Of a stretch of 64,000 bases of DNA, positions 45,040 through 53,655 are shown piece by piece; positions within the stretch are counted from its first letter, which is position 1; every line of letters starts with the position of its first letter. The translations under genes were made by a program, and so were the position numbers. The notes under the pieces were generated by a model. The model was given only the letters and a program-made list of their open reading frames with translations. It made no database searches and was not told the origin of the DNA. This stretch comes from Muribaculaceae bacterium Isolate-036 (Harlan) (GTDB lineage: Bacteria; Bacteroidota; Bacteroidia; Bacteroidales; Muribaculaceae), in assembly GCA_003833075.1 (NCBI GenBank), contig RIAY01000013.1:1-64000 (forward strand), read 5' to 3'.

Positions 45040-47982
45040 CTATCGGAATTTAAAGCGCGGGAGGAGAAGCAGGGGGAGAAGGAGGAAGATTGCCGAGAGC
45101 GACATGATGAGACCGCCCATGGTGCCGGCGGCAAGGGGAAACCAGAAACCTTCCATGGTGTCGCCTATGAGGAAGGGGATAAATCCCAAGACCGTGGAGA
45201 GCACGGTCAGCAACACTGCCGTGATCTTGCGCCGGAACGCACGAATATATAGTATTACAGGTCTTACACCTGCCGGAAGACGTTTCCGCATCGAGTTATA
45301 TTCGTTGATGATGTAGATGGCGGCGTTGACTGTAATGCCGCAAAGAAGAATCATAGCGGCGAAACCACCTTTGTCAAATTTAAGTGAAAACAGATAGAAG
45401 GTGAGGAACACCCCTATGAATGACACGGGGATGATGAGAATCACGGCAAGTGGCTGTCGCAATGAATTAAACAGGATTGATGATATGAAGAATATGATTA
45501 CCGCTACCAGAGCCAGAAGCCAATACTTCTCCCCGCTTATCTCATGATTCCATTTGTATTCTTCCTTTTCGGCATGATATCCTAAGGGCAGTGTGGGCAC
45601 ATAAGCGGCAAGGATCTTGTCGAGCACCCTTTCCCCGGCTTTGCTTGAGCCGATATATTCATATTGCAGACACAGAATGTATTCCTGATCTTTCTTCACC
45701 ACATCAGGGGGTGTCTGTCTCTTCTCAATGGTGGCATAATCGGAAAGTTTTATTTCCCTGCCGCCCGCACGCATGGGATGGTTCATGAATCCCCACACAT
45801 CACGGTCATTTTCCATAGAGTTTAGACGTATGTATTCCGCGCCGTTATGTCCCGCAACGAATCCGGCGCCGAGGTTTCGTCCGGTCTCATGTCTGACGGC
45901 GCGAAACAGATCCGACACCGTCAGACTGTCTTTTGCAAGTCTCACGCGGTCTATGTCAAGATAAAATTCCGTATAATCCTCTTTATAATAAGAGAATTCA
46001 GAGTTTATCGTCACCTCCTTGATGCGTCTGAGATTCAGCAATGTGTCGGCAAGTTCGCGTGCCCTTGCCGACAGCTCATCATAATTATATCCCCGCATCT
46101 TAATCCTGTAACTTCCGGCTCCCTCCCTGACATCATTATTGAACCCCTGGTCTTCAAGACCGTATACGCTCCAGCTTCCGCCTCCCAGAGTCAAGGCTTT
46201 CGACACCACATCAGACTTGAGTCTGTAAGGATATTCCCGCTGATATTCCGGTTTGAAATATATGGAAACCGATGCCCTGCGCGGTCCCGACACATATGTC
46301 TGGAACTGGCGTATCCCCTCCTGACCGCTCAGGAATGCCTCCATCTTCGAAATCAGGACATTCATCTGCGACAATGTGGCCCCATTGGGTAGACTTGCCG
46401 CAATCTCGAGAACAGGCTCGCGGTCATTATTGTCAAAATATCCACCTTCATACACTTTGGTGACAAACACATGGACCGACCATCCGAATGCCGCGGCAAA
46501 GATAATGAACACGATCCACCTGAAGCGGCAGAGAACGGTCAGTATCCTGCCATATATCCTATAAATCCTGACAACCAGACGTCGCTTCCGCTTATTTGAT
46601 TTCCTGAGCACCAGTCCCATCCTCTCCACAAGAGCGGGCACGAGAAACAGCGCAACGGCAAGAGACACCCCGAGATTGACAATAACCACAACCGTAAAGT
46701 CTTTCAACGAAAGGAGTGTCTTCTCATCGAGGAAGAACACAACAGTCAGAGCACCGACTGTGGTAAGCGTTGCGGCGAGCACAGCTGAGAACGCCCGCAG
46801 CGTGCGATGTCTCGACACATGCTCTGTCATCACTATCAGATTGTCGATCACGAGGTTCAGCGATATCGTTATTCCGGCAAGCGAATAAAGCTGTATCTCC
46901 ACCCGCAGGAAATAATAGGCAAGAAAGGCGATAGCCATATTGACCGCAAGACTGATGGCGATGATGAGCAGATAACGGAGATTCGCCGTTATCACAGCCA
47001 CGAAAACCAACAACAACAGTATCGTCAGGGCGGTGCGAAAATATATCTTGTCCATTTCCTCGGCTATTGATTCCGATGCGTCATGGCTCAGATCCATCAT
47101 AAAACCATCAGGGAGTGTGATCCCGTCCAGAACTCCCCTGACCCTCTTGCTCAGTTCTATCTGGTTGGCATCTTCTGCAGCCGTTATGTTGAGATAGATT
47201 GAATTAAGACCGTTAATGCGGAAATATCCTGTCGGTTCGGCTTCCCGACGAGACACACGAGCCACGTCCGACAACGCGACGATGTGCCCGTCGCGTGCGG
47301 TCAGAAACACTTTTGCAGCATCAAGCGTATCGCAACCCGCATTCTCCCTTTCGGATATGGCATTCGACAGATCATCAGGCGACAAGCCGAGCGTCGAAAG
47401 TTTTTCGGGTGAATAATCCACCCGCCACTCCATAGGCATTGCCCCGGAAAGTTCCACGTTGTCAACACCCTTAAGCGCTATCAGGACAGGACGAATGCTC
47501 TCCTCGGCAAAATTCATGATCCGGTGTGGAGAAAGGGGGGCGTTGACAGTATAACTCATGAAAGGACGCGCAGCCTCGTCGTCAAGTTGCTTCACGGCAA
47601 CACGGGGGTAGCTCACCCCCGGGGGCAATGAAGTGCGCGCTTCCCTTACAATCACTGCCGTCTCGAAGCGGGCTTTCTCCATATCCGCGTGTCGGTCAAA
47701 CTCAAGCGTGACCCGTCCTCCGTTCTTTTTTGACCGTGAAGCGATATGCTTCACGCCCGACACTCTGGCAAGCATTGCCTCCAAGGGAGCCGTGACCTCT
47801 GCCTCCACAGTGCGTGCGGACGCACCGGGGAAAGAATAACTCACATTTACTGAGGGAAGGGTTTCCGAGGGCACAAGCTTTACCGGAAGCAACGGCATCA
47901 GCACGCACCCCAGCATAGCCATCGCCAGAAACACGACAATGACTGAAAACGATGATATCCCTCTTTTTTTTCTCATTTCCAA
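45040..47982 (-). CDS. RND transporter, second pump of the operon
   Basis: 980 residues, 12 transmembrane segments with two large periplasmic loops (about 40-310 and 510-800). The TM4 proton-relay region reads ITISLNLVIDNLIVMTEH, an Asp-Asn pair instead of the Asp-Asp of AcrB. It is the last gene of the lepB-ligase-adaptor-RND-TolC-RND operon and may pair with the first pump as a heteromeric complex or duplicate it. Substrate unknown. The stop at 45040 is overlapped by the convergent broken regulator. Confidence 0.88.
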   Translation of the reverse strand: MEMRKKRGISSFSVIVVFLAMAMLGCVLMPLLPVKLVPSETLPSVNVSYSFPGASARTVEAEVTAPLEAMLARVSGVKHIASRSKKNGGRVTLEFDRHADMEKARFETAVIVREARTSLPPGVSYPRVAVKQLDDEAARPFMSYTVNAPLSPHRIMNFAEESIRPVLIALKGVDNVELSGAMPMEWRVDYSPEKLSTLGLSPDDLSNAISERENAGCDTLDAAKVFLTARDGHIVALSDVARVSRREAEPTGYFRINGLNSIYLNITAAEDANQIELSKRVRGVLDGITLPDGFMMDLSHDASESIAEEMDKIYFRTALTILLLLVFVAVITANLRYLLIIAISLAVNMAIAFLAYYFLRVEIQLYSLAGITISLNLVIDNLIVMTEHVSRHRTLRAFSAVLAATLTTVGALTVVFFLDEKTLLSLKDFTVVVIVNLGVSLAVALFLVPALVERMGLVLRKSNKRKRRLVVRIYRIYGRILTVLCRFRWIVFIIFAAAFGWSVHVFVTKVYEGGYFDNNDREPVLEIAASLPNGATLSQMNVLISKMEAFLSGQEGIRQFQTYVSGPRRASVSIYFKPEYQREYPYRLKSDVVSKALTLGGGSWSVYGLEDQGFNNDVREGAGSYRIKMRGYNYDELSARARELADTLLNLRRIKEVTINSEFSYYKEDYTEFYLDIDRVRLAKDSLTVSDLFRAVRHETGRNLGAGFVAGHNGAEYIRLNSMENDRDVWGFMNHPMRAGGREIKLSDYATIEKRQTPPDVVKKDQEYILCLQYEYIGSSKAGERVLDKILAAYVPTLPLGYHAEKEEYKWNHEISGEKYWLLALVAVIIFFISSILFNSLRQPLAVILIIPVSFIGVFLTFYLFSLKFDKGGFAAMILLCGITVNAAIYIINEYNSMRKRLPAGVRPVILYIRAFRRKITAVLLTVLSTVLGFIPFLIGDTMEGFWFPLAAGTMGGLIMSLSAIFLLLPLLLLPRFKFR

Positions 47983-47989
47983 TGTCTCG

Positions 47990-49477
47990 TCATTTCACTC
48001 CCAGCGTCCGGTCAAAATCCGTCGGTATAGGCACTCCGAGTTCAAAATCAAACAATGTCAGCTTACGTATCTTATAATAGCTCAGCCAGTAATTCTGCAG
48101 GGAAGTGATATAATTCTTGCTTGCCTCCTGCTGGCGGCTGTGGGAAAGCGTAAGGGTGTTGATGTCGGCTTTCCCGATGATAAACCGCTGAAGCGTCTGG
48201 GCATACGCCCTGTCGGCAAGGTCAAGAGCCTCGGCGGCACTGCCTACGAGACGCTGCCGGCTGTTGAAATCGCGTATGGTTATGACCACATCCTGCTCCA
48301 TCGAAAGCTCCTCCTGTCGGGCGGCGATCTGCGCGACATTCAGATTATTCCTGGCGATGTTGTATTTCCCTTTTCTCACTCCCCAGTCGACCAAAGGGAT
48401 CGATAACGACAGCGACACCAGATCCTGCCGAAGAGGGTGACTGTAAGCCTCGCCGAAGGTGCGCGCAACCTGATTGAAACCCACAGAGGCGTTGAGGCTG
48501 AGATTAAACATCGATTCAACCCTGGTTTTGTTCACATCTCTCTGCGCTTCAAGCACGGTCTGCCGTTTAGACATTATTGCCGGACTATTCTCCCTGGCAT
48601 ACACCAGAGCACGGTCTTCCTGAATATTTATTGCCACAGGTTTGCCGGGCAGCACCACCTCTATCTCGGTGTCTGAATCAAGTCCGAGATAAGTGGCAAG
48701 AGAAAGGCGTGCCCTCTCTATTTCGATCCTGGCATTCTCCAGAGCGTTCTCGGCATTCACCTTGTCGAGTCGCAACGTCAGAAGATCGGTCTGGGATATG
48801 GCAGCAATGCTGAAACGACGTTCCCCGATTATCAGCAGCGTGTCGCTGGCGGCAAGATTCTCTTTTGCCAGCCGGAATTCCGTCTGCGCCAAGGCGAGAG
48901 CGAAGAAATGACTTACAGTCTCCTCCGACACTGTCTCCATGTTGTAGACAAATTCCCTTTTCACTTTCTCATATTTCATCGGTTCAATACGCTTCTCCCA
49001 GCGGAACGCATTGTATCCGATAAGATTCTGGCGATAACCGAGTCTGACAGGCACTGATGAAAACTGATTACCCTTCATCGCCCCGAAATTGCGCATATAT
49101 TCAAGATCGCTTTCAAGATAGAGGGAGCCGCCGAGGAAATCCACATTCTGCGTAACAGTCAGCCCGGCTGAGGCTGTGTACATCTGCTGACTGCGGAACA
49201 CATCGACATCCTGCTGCGAATCATAGCGCGTTGTGATGTAGCGGTAATATTGGGCAGGGGTCAGTTCGAGCGACATGCCGGGAAGCCGGTTTGCCTTGAA
49301 CGTGCGCCATTCCCAATAGCCGGAGGCATAAAGATTACGATTGCGGAATGCATTAAGGGAGCTGTCGTTGGCAAGACGCACGGCGTCTCCGAGCGAGAGA
49401 ACCATCCTCCCTGCTCCCGAGGCTGCCACACTTCCTGCAAACAACGCTATCGCGATTATCAGTCTTCCTATATTCAT
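47990..49477 (-). CDS. TolC-family outer-membrane channel protein
   Basis: 495 residues; signal peptide (LIIAIALFAGSVAASG) and two repeated helical blocks of the TolC/OEP type (NLAASDTLLIIGERRF, SRQQEASKNYITSLQNYW). It sits between two RND pump genes, 8 bp upstream of the second. Only one channel and one adaptor serve both pumps in this operon. It lacks a clear lipobox, unlike OprM-type lipoprotein channels. Confidence 0.88.
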   Translation of the reverse strand: MNIGRLIIAIALFAGSVAASGAGRMVLSLGDAVRLANDSSLNAFRNRNLYASGYWEWRTFKANRLPGMSLELTPAQYYRYITTRYDSQQDVDVFRSQQMYTASAGLTVTQNVDFLGGSLYLESDLEYMRNFGAMKGNQFSSVPVRLGYRQNLIGYNAFRWEKRIEPMKYEKVKREFVYNMETVSEETVSHFFALALAQTEFRLAKENLAASDTLLIIGERRFSIAAISQTDLLTLRLDKVNAENALENARIEIERARLSLATYLGLDSDTEIEVVLPGKPVAINIQEDRALVYARENSPAIMSKRQTVLEAQRDVNKTRVESMFNLSLNASVGFNQVARTFGEAYSHPLRQDLVSLSLSIPLVDWGVRKGKYNIARNNLNVAQIAARQEELSMEQDVVITIRDFNSRQRLVGSAAEALDLADRAYAQTLQRFIIGKADINTLTLSHSRQQEASKNYITSLQNYWLSYYKIRKLTLFDFELGVPIPTDFDRTLGVK

Positions 49478-49488
49478 GTTTTCAATTA

Positions 49489-52400
49489 TTACTCTTTGTT
49501 CCCCCCTTTTTTCAAATGGCGCGGGTTGTAAATCAGATAATAGACAAGCGGTATCACAAAAATGCTGACCAGCGTTCCCACCGCCATCGAGCCGATCATG
49601 GCAACGGCGAGAGGACTCTGCAGCTCAGATCCCATGTCAGATGTGAAAAGCACAGGGAGCATCGCAAAGATTGTGGTCAGCGAAGTCATCAATATCGGTT
49701 TGAGGCGTCGCTTGCCCGCCGTATGGACAGCCTCGGCAAGCGGCATTCCCTGCCTGCGCAATTCATTGATGGAATCGAGTTTAAGAATTGAATCATTGAC
49801 CACGATTCCACATGTCACGATTATTCCGATCGCCGACATCAGATTCAGTGTCTCTCCGCAGACAAGAAGGGTCAGCAATGCAAACGACACATCGACCGGA
49901 ATCTCCAGAAGCACTATGAGAGGCTGCACAAAACTTTCGAACTGGGCACAAAGAATGAAATACATCATCAGCAGCGACACAAGCAGGATTACTGTCAGCT
50001 CTTTCATCATCTTCCGGTTGGAGAAGATCGAACCGGTGAACGCCACATCCGCCATCTCCTCTGCCATCGCGACCTCTTTCAACTTATCGATCAAAGCATC
50101 AGTTTCTCCGGCTTCCACATTAAGTTCCACAGGGAGATACTCACCCGCGCCGGAGGCGTTGATAACCCCCGGCACATCCCGCTTAACCGCGTGGGCAAGG
50201 GCGGACAGTGGAATGCCGGACCGGCTGCCATCCTTTCCTGCAGACGAAGACACCAGCTCCGTTGCAAGCAATTCATCGGGGGTTATCCCTCTGTCGGAAA
50301 TTCTTACCGGTATATAATCCTGATATGACCGGAGTATAGTGGTCTGCGAACCTTTAAAAGCCACGTCTATTGTGTTGCGCACATCAGAAGCGCTGACTCC
50401 ATAGAGAAGCATACGTTCAGGATCCATGCGGATATCTGTCACCTCTTGTCGCGGAATATCCTTCACATGCAACCCCGTGGCGCCTTCCACCGCTCTGCAC
50501 AGGCTTGCCGCCTTTTCCACCGATCCCCCCGCATATCCGGTCATAAAACGTGCCTCCAACGGCGCTTCCCCGGAAGAAAACACCTGCTCGAACGGATTCG
50601 ACGGTACACTGAACCCACACACGGCTGCCGGATATTCTCGCCGCAGGAAAGATGTCAGGGAATCCTTGAATGCCTGCAGTTTGTCGGAGTCCGACACCCG
50701 GAAATAAAACTCGGTTTCCGACGCCCCCTTTTCAGAATTGTCGCCGAGCATGAAATCCTGTCGCCCCACAAATGCCGCCCACTCCTCGTTGTCAACCGCC
50801 CCTGCGACCTTCTCGGAGCGCACGCGATTTTCGTCTATGTTTATGTTCTCATTCCAGTTTACCGAGAGTATTGTTTCCGTACTGTCAATATGGGGCAGAC
50901 GCTCCACGTCGAGAGCTTTTGCAAGCGGAAACAAAGACGCTATGACGAGAATGACAAACAATATCGTAGCCGATTTGTGGGAAAATATAAAATCAATCCC
51001 TTTGTCATACCATCCGGATCCTCTCTCCTCCCCGAAGTCTGTCTCTGTTTGCGAAATGTCTTTCTTTCTCCCTTTCTCCACGATAGAGACAAGCACAGGC
51101 AGCAATGTGATGCCCGTTGCATAGGAAGAGAACAGCCCGGCGGTGATCGAGAATGCCTGATCTGCAAATATTGCTCCGGCAATACCGCTCATGAACACGA
51201 GAGGCAGAAAGACGGCAACAGTGGTGAGCGATGAACTCAGCATCGGCGTGATCATCTCCGTCGTGCCCGCCACGCAGCTGTCTTCAAGCGAATAGCCCCG
51301 CTTGCGATACTGCATGATATTCTCCGCCACGATGACGGAATTGTCGATCATCATACCCACGGCAAGTATGAGTCCTGCCAATGATATTATATTGATCGAA
51401 ATATGGAAGAGATAGAAAAGAAGGAATGTTATGATCACGGCAACCACGACAGTGAATCCGATAACCACCGGCATCCTCCAGTTGCGCATGAAAAGAGCGC
51501 ACACAAGAAAGACAAGCACAAGACCCAAGATCAGGTTCTGACGCAAGTTGCTTATCGTGAAATCGAGAAGTTCCGTCTGGCTGCGGGTCTTGGTTATCGA
51601 GATGTCGGGATATTGGGAGGAGAAATATTCTATGGTGCTGTAAATCGCTTTGTCAAGGTCTGCCATGCCTGACGCCTCATTCTTGATCACCGCCATCGTC
51701 ACGGCGCGGTGCCCATTGAAAAGAGAATACCCCTGCGCCTGACATTCAGCGAGCTCCACTTCACAGAAATCACCCAGGCGGTGCATTCGCCCGTTCTTCA
51801 TCAGAGGCACATTCTCCACATCCTCCGATGTGCGCAGTTTTCCGGATATGTGGATACTGTATTCATAATAACCATCGCGGACCGTCATGCTTCCCGGCTC
51901 GGCATTGTTGTCCTTAAGGGCTTTCTCAACGTCTGCCAAGGTTATTCCGGCAGAGTGCATGCGGTCATAATCGGGCGTTACGCGCAATTCTTTCCCCGGC
52001 ACTCCGGATATATCCACCAGCGCCACTTCGGGCAGTTGTTCGAGGCGGCGTCTGACGATATTGTCGGCGACATCATAGAATCCGGGAGTGGGTCCGGAGG
52101 CGGCGGTAAGCTGGAGATAAGTCACGGGAATATCCGCCACGGATGCTTTAACAGCCTTCGGACGGCTGATATCCCGTGGAAGCGAATTCATGGCAGCGTC
52201 TATTTTCTCGTTAACCTCGATAAAGGCGAGATCCGTGTCAACGCCATAATCCATCGTGAGTCGGATGATTCCATATCCATCGCGCGTTTCGCTCCGGATA
52301 TCCGACAATCCCCCGACCTGCATCAGTTCGCGCCGGAGTGGAGCGACAACCATGTTCTCAAGTTCGCGGGCGTCCAGAGATGCGCCGTCCGCCCTTACCG

Positions 52401-52530
52401 CGATCCGGGGAACATCGACATCAGGCAAGAGCGACACCGGAAGCGTCACGAACGTAACACACCCTAAGATCACGAGGGCAAGAAAACTCATCAGCACGGC
52501 AATGCGCCGCTGTAACAGAAACCGTATCAA
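49489..52530 (-). CDS. RND transporter, first pump of the operon
   Basis: 1013 residues, RND (AcrB/HAE1-like) proton-driven exporter of the inner membrane. N-terminus MIRFLLQRRIAVLMSFLALV, first periplasmic loop with AFIEVNEKIDAAMNSLP, TM4 motif GMMIDNSVIVAEN, and a second set of transmembrane segments near 840-1000. The adaptor gene ends 14 bp upstream. Substrate class (drug, lipid or polysaccharide intermediate) is not readable. Confidence 0.9.
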   Translation of the reverse strand: MIRFLLQRRIAVLMSFLALVILGCVTFVTLPVSLLPDVDVPRIAVRADGASLDARELENMVVAPLRRELMQVGGLSDIRSETRDGYGIIRLTMDYGVDTDLAFIEVNEKIDAAMNSLPRDISRPKAVKASVADIPVTYLQLTAASGPTPGFYDVADNIVRRRLEQLPEVALVDISGVPGKELRVTPDYDRMHSAGITLADVEKALKDNNAEPGSMTVRDGYYEYSIHISGKLRTSEDVENVPLMKNGRMHRLGDFCEVELAECQAQGYSLFNGHRAVTMAVIKNEASGMADLDKAIYSTIEYFSSQYPDISITKTRSQTELLDFTISNLRQNLILGLVLVFLVCALFMRNWRMPVVIGFTVVVAVIITFLLFYLFHISINIISLAGLILAVGMMIDNSVIVAENIMQYRKRGYSLEDSCVAGTTEMITPMLSSSLTTVAVFLPLVFMSGIAGAIFADQAFSITAGLFSSYATGITLLPVLVSIVEKGRKKDISQTETDFGEERGSGWYDKGIDFIFSHKSATILFVILVIASLFPLAKALDVERLPHIDSTETILSVNWNENINIDENRVRSEKVAGAVDNEEWAAFVGRQDFMLGDNSEKGASETEFYFRVSDSDKLQAFKDSLTSFLRREYPAAVCGFSVPSNPFEQVFSSGEAPLEARFMTGYAGGSVEKAASLCRAVEGATGLHVKDIPRQEVTDIRMDPERMLLYGVSASDVRNTIDVAFKGSQTTILRSYQDYIPVRISDRGITPDELLATELVSSSAGKDGSRSGIPLSALAHAVKRDVPGVINASGAGEYLPVELNVEAGETDALIDKLKEVAMAEEMADVAFTGSIFSNRKMMKELTVILLVSLLMMYFILCAQFESFVQPLIVLLEIPVDVSFALLTLLVCGETLNLMSAIGIIVTCGIVVNDSILKLDSINELRRQGMPLAEAVHTAGKRRLKPILMTSLTTIFAMLPVLFTSDMGSELQSPLAVAMIGSMAVGTLVSIFVIPLVYYLIYNPRHLKKGGNKE

Positions 52531-52544
52531 ATCAATGGTAGCGT

Positions 52545-53633
52545 TTAATGTCGGATTACCGGAGTTTGGTGGGCGAGGTTTTCGTTGCCGTCGGTAATCA
52601 CTGTCTGACCGGCTGTCAACCCTTCGAGAATCTCTCGGCTGTCGAGATTCTCAATGCCCGTGGTGACATAGTTCCACATCGCTTTGCCCTCTTCCAGTGT
52701 GAAGACAACTTCCCTGCCGGAACGGAGCACCACAGCGCTCTTCGGCACAACCAACCGCTTGCCAAGGTTCTTGCTGACGCGCACCCGGGCATTCATGCCG
52801 TCGATCATTCCTCCGCAGGAACCCAGCGAAGCCCTTGCCTTCACAAGACCTTTCTCATCGACCTTGGGGTTTATTTCTGTAACCTTCCCGCGACAGGAAT
52901 TACCACCCGCGAAGGGTGAGACTTCAACACCGTCACCGATATGCAAGAGCGGCAATTCGCTTTCCAACACCGTGAACTCCACCTGCATGCCGCCGTCGTT
53001 TATAATTCGACAGGCGGGTTCTGAGGTCGGGGCTATGCCGAAGCGTTTGACTTTGAGATCAGCAACAACGCCGTCAAAGGGAGCGGTCAATGTGGATTGT
53101 TCAATTTCTTTCTTATTCAGGGCTATCGATGTCTCTATGCCGTCAAGACCGCTTCTGACACGCGCCAGCCGCAACACCTCTTCCGGCACGGAAGCCTTGT
53201 CTGCCGGATCGTAACCCTGGCCTATAAGCACATCCTGCATGTCGAGAATGGATTTCTCCCGCTCCGACAAAAGTCTGGCACGTTCCGACTCGAGTTTGAA
53301 AAGATCAAGACGGGCAAGCTTCTGACCCCGCTTCACCCGCTGACCCTCCCGCACCCACAACTCGCTCACAGGCTCGGATGAGCGGAAATACAAGTCTGCC
53401 GTTTCCCTCGCCATTATCTTGCCGTTGCTCACCATATCATGGGTTATCTCTCGCTCCGTGAGCTTCATTGTCTTCACAACCGGCATGCCTCCCTCCGAAG
53501 AAGAAGAAAGCTTTGCCGTCTTTTTAGCAGACACAGTGTCTTCTCCCTTGCTTTTATCGGAAGAACACCCTCCCCCGACCATTGTCAAGACAACAGCCGC
53601 CGTTGTTATTGTCTTTATCATTATTCCGTTCAT
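52545..53633 (-). CDS. RND periplasmic adaptor subunit (HlyD/AcrA-like)
   Basis: 362 residues from the start MNGIMIKTITT (53633); an earlier ATG at 53642 adds three residues. Lipobox-like MVGGGCSS places a cysteine near residue 23. The lipoyl halves (WVREGQRVKRGQKLARLD, STLTAPFDGVVADLKVKRF) flank a short coiled coil, followed by beta-barrel and C-terminal membrane-proximal domains. It connects pump and TolC-type channel across the periplasm. Confidence 0.9.
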   Translation of the reverse strand: MNGIMIKTITTAAVVLTMVGGGCSSDKSKGEDTVSAKKTAKLSSSSEGGMPVVKTMKLTEREITHDMVSNGKIMARETADLYFRSSEPVSELWVREGQRVKRGQKLARLDLFKLESERARLLSEREKSILDMQDVLIGQGYDPADKASVPEEVLRLARVRSGLDGIETSIALNKKEIEQSTLTAPFDGVVADLKVKRFGIAPTSEPACRIINDGGMQVEFTVLESELPLLHIGDGVEVSPFAGGNSCRGKVTEINPKVDEKGLVKARASLGSCGGMIDGMNARVRVSKNLGKRLVVPKSAVVLRSGREVVFTLEEGKAMWNYVTTGIENLDSREILEGLTAGQTVITDGNENLAHQTPVIRH

Positions 53634-53655
53634 ATCAATCATTACTTATCACCTC

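Larger units (their letters stand above)
42142..45252 (+). pseudogene. TPR membrane regulator gene interrupted by an IS element
   Basis: Part 1 (42142-42894, 251 codons) has a lipoprotein-type N-terminus (VVNCGCS) and helical TPR-like repeats. Part 2 (from 44125) has further repeats, one transmembrane segment (IIILALIIIIAIGLIITLRL), a coiled coil and a basic C-terminal domain (LHLNISPQMIAMLMKRNTLD, LKSRLKKRLKAD). The two parts join in frame across the duplicated AACGATGGA: ELYNDG then YKFKSLNW, so the intact product would be about 626 residues. The layout (sensor outside, DNA-binding-like domain inside) is typical of Bacteroides TPR regulators. The last 70 codons run antisense over the RND gene, which suggests the natural 3' end was lost. 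Confidence 0.75.
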
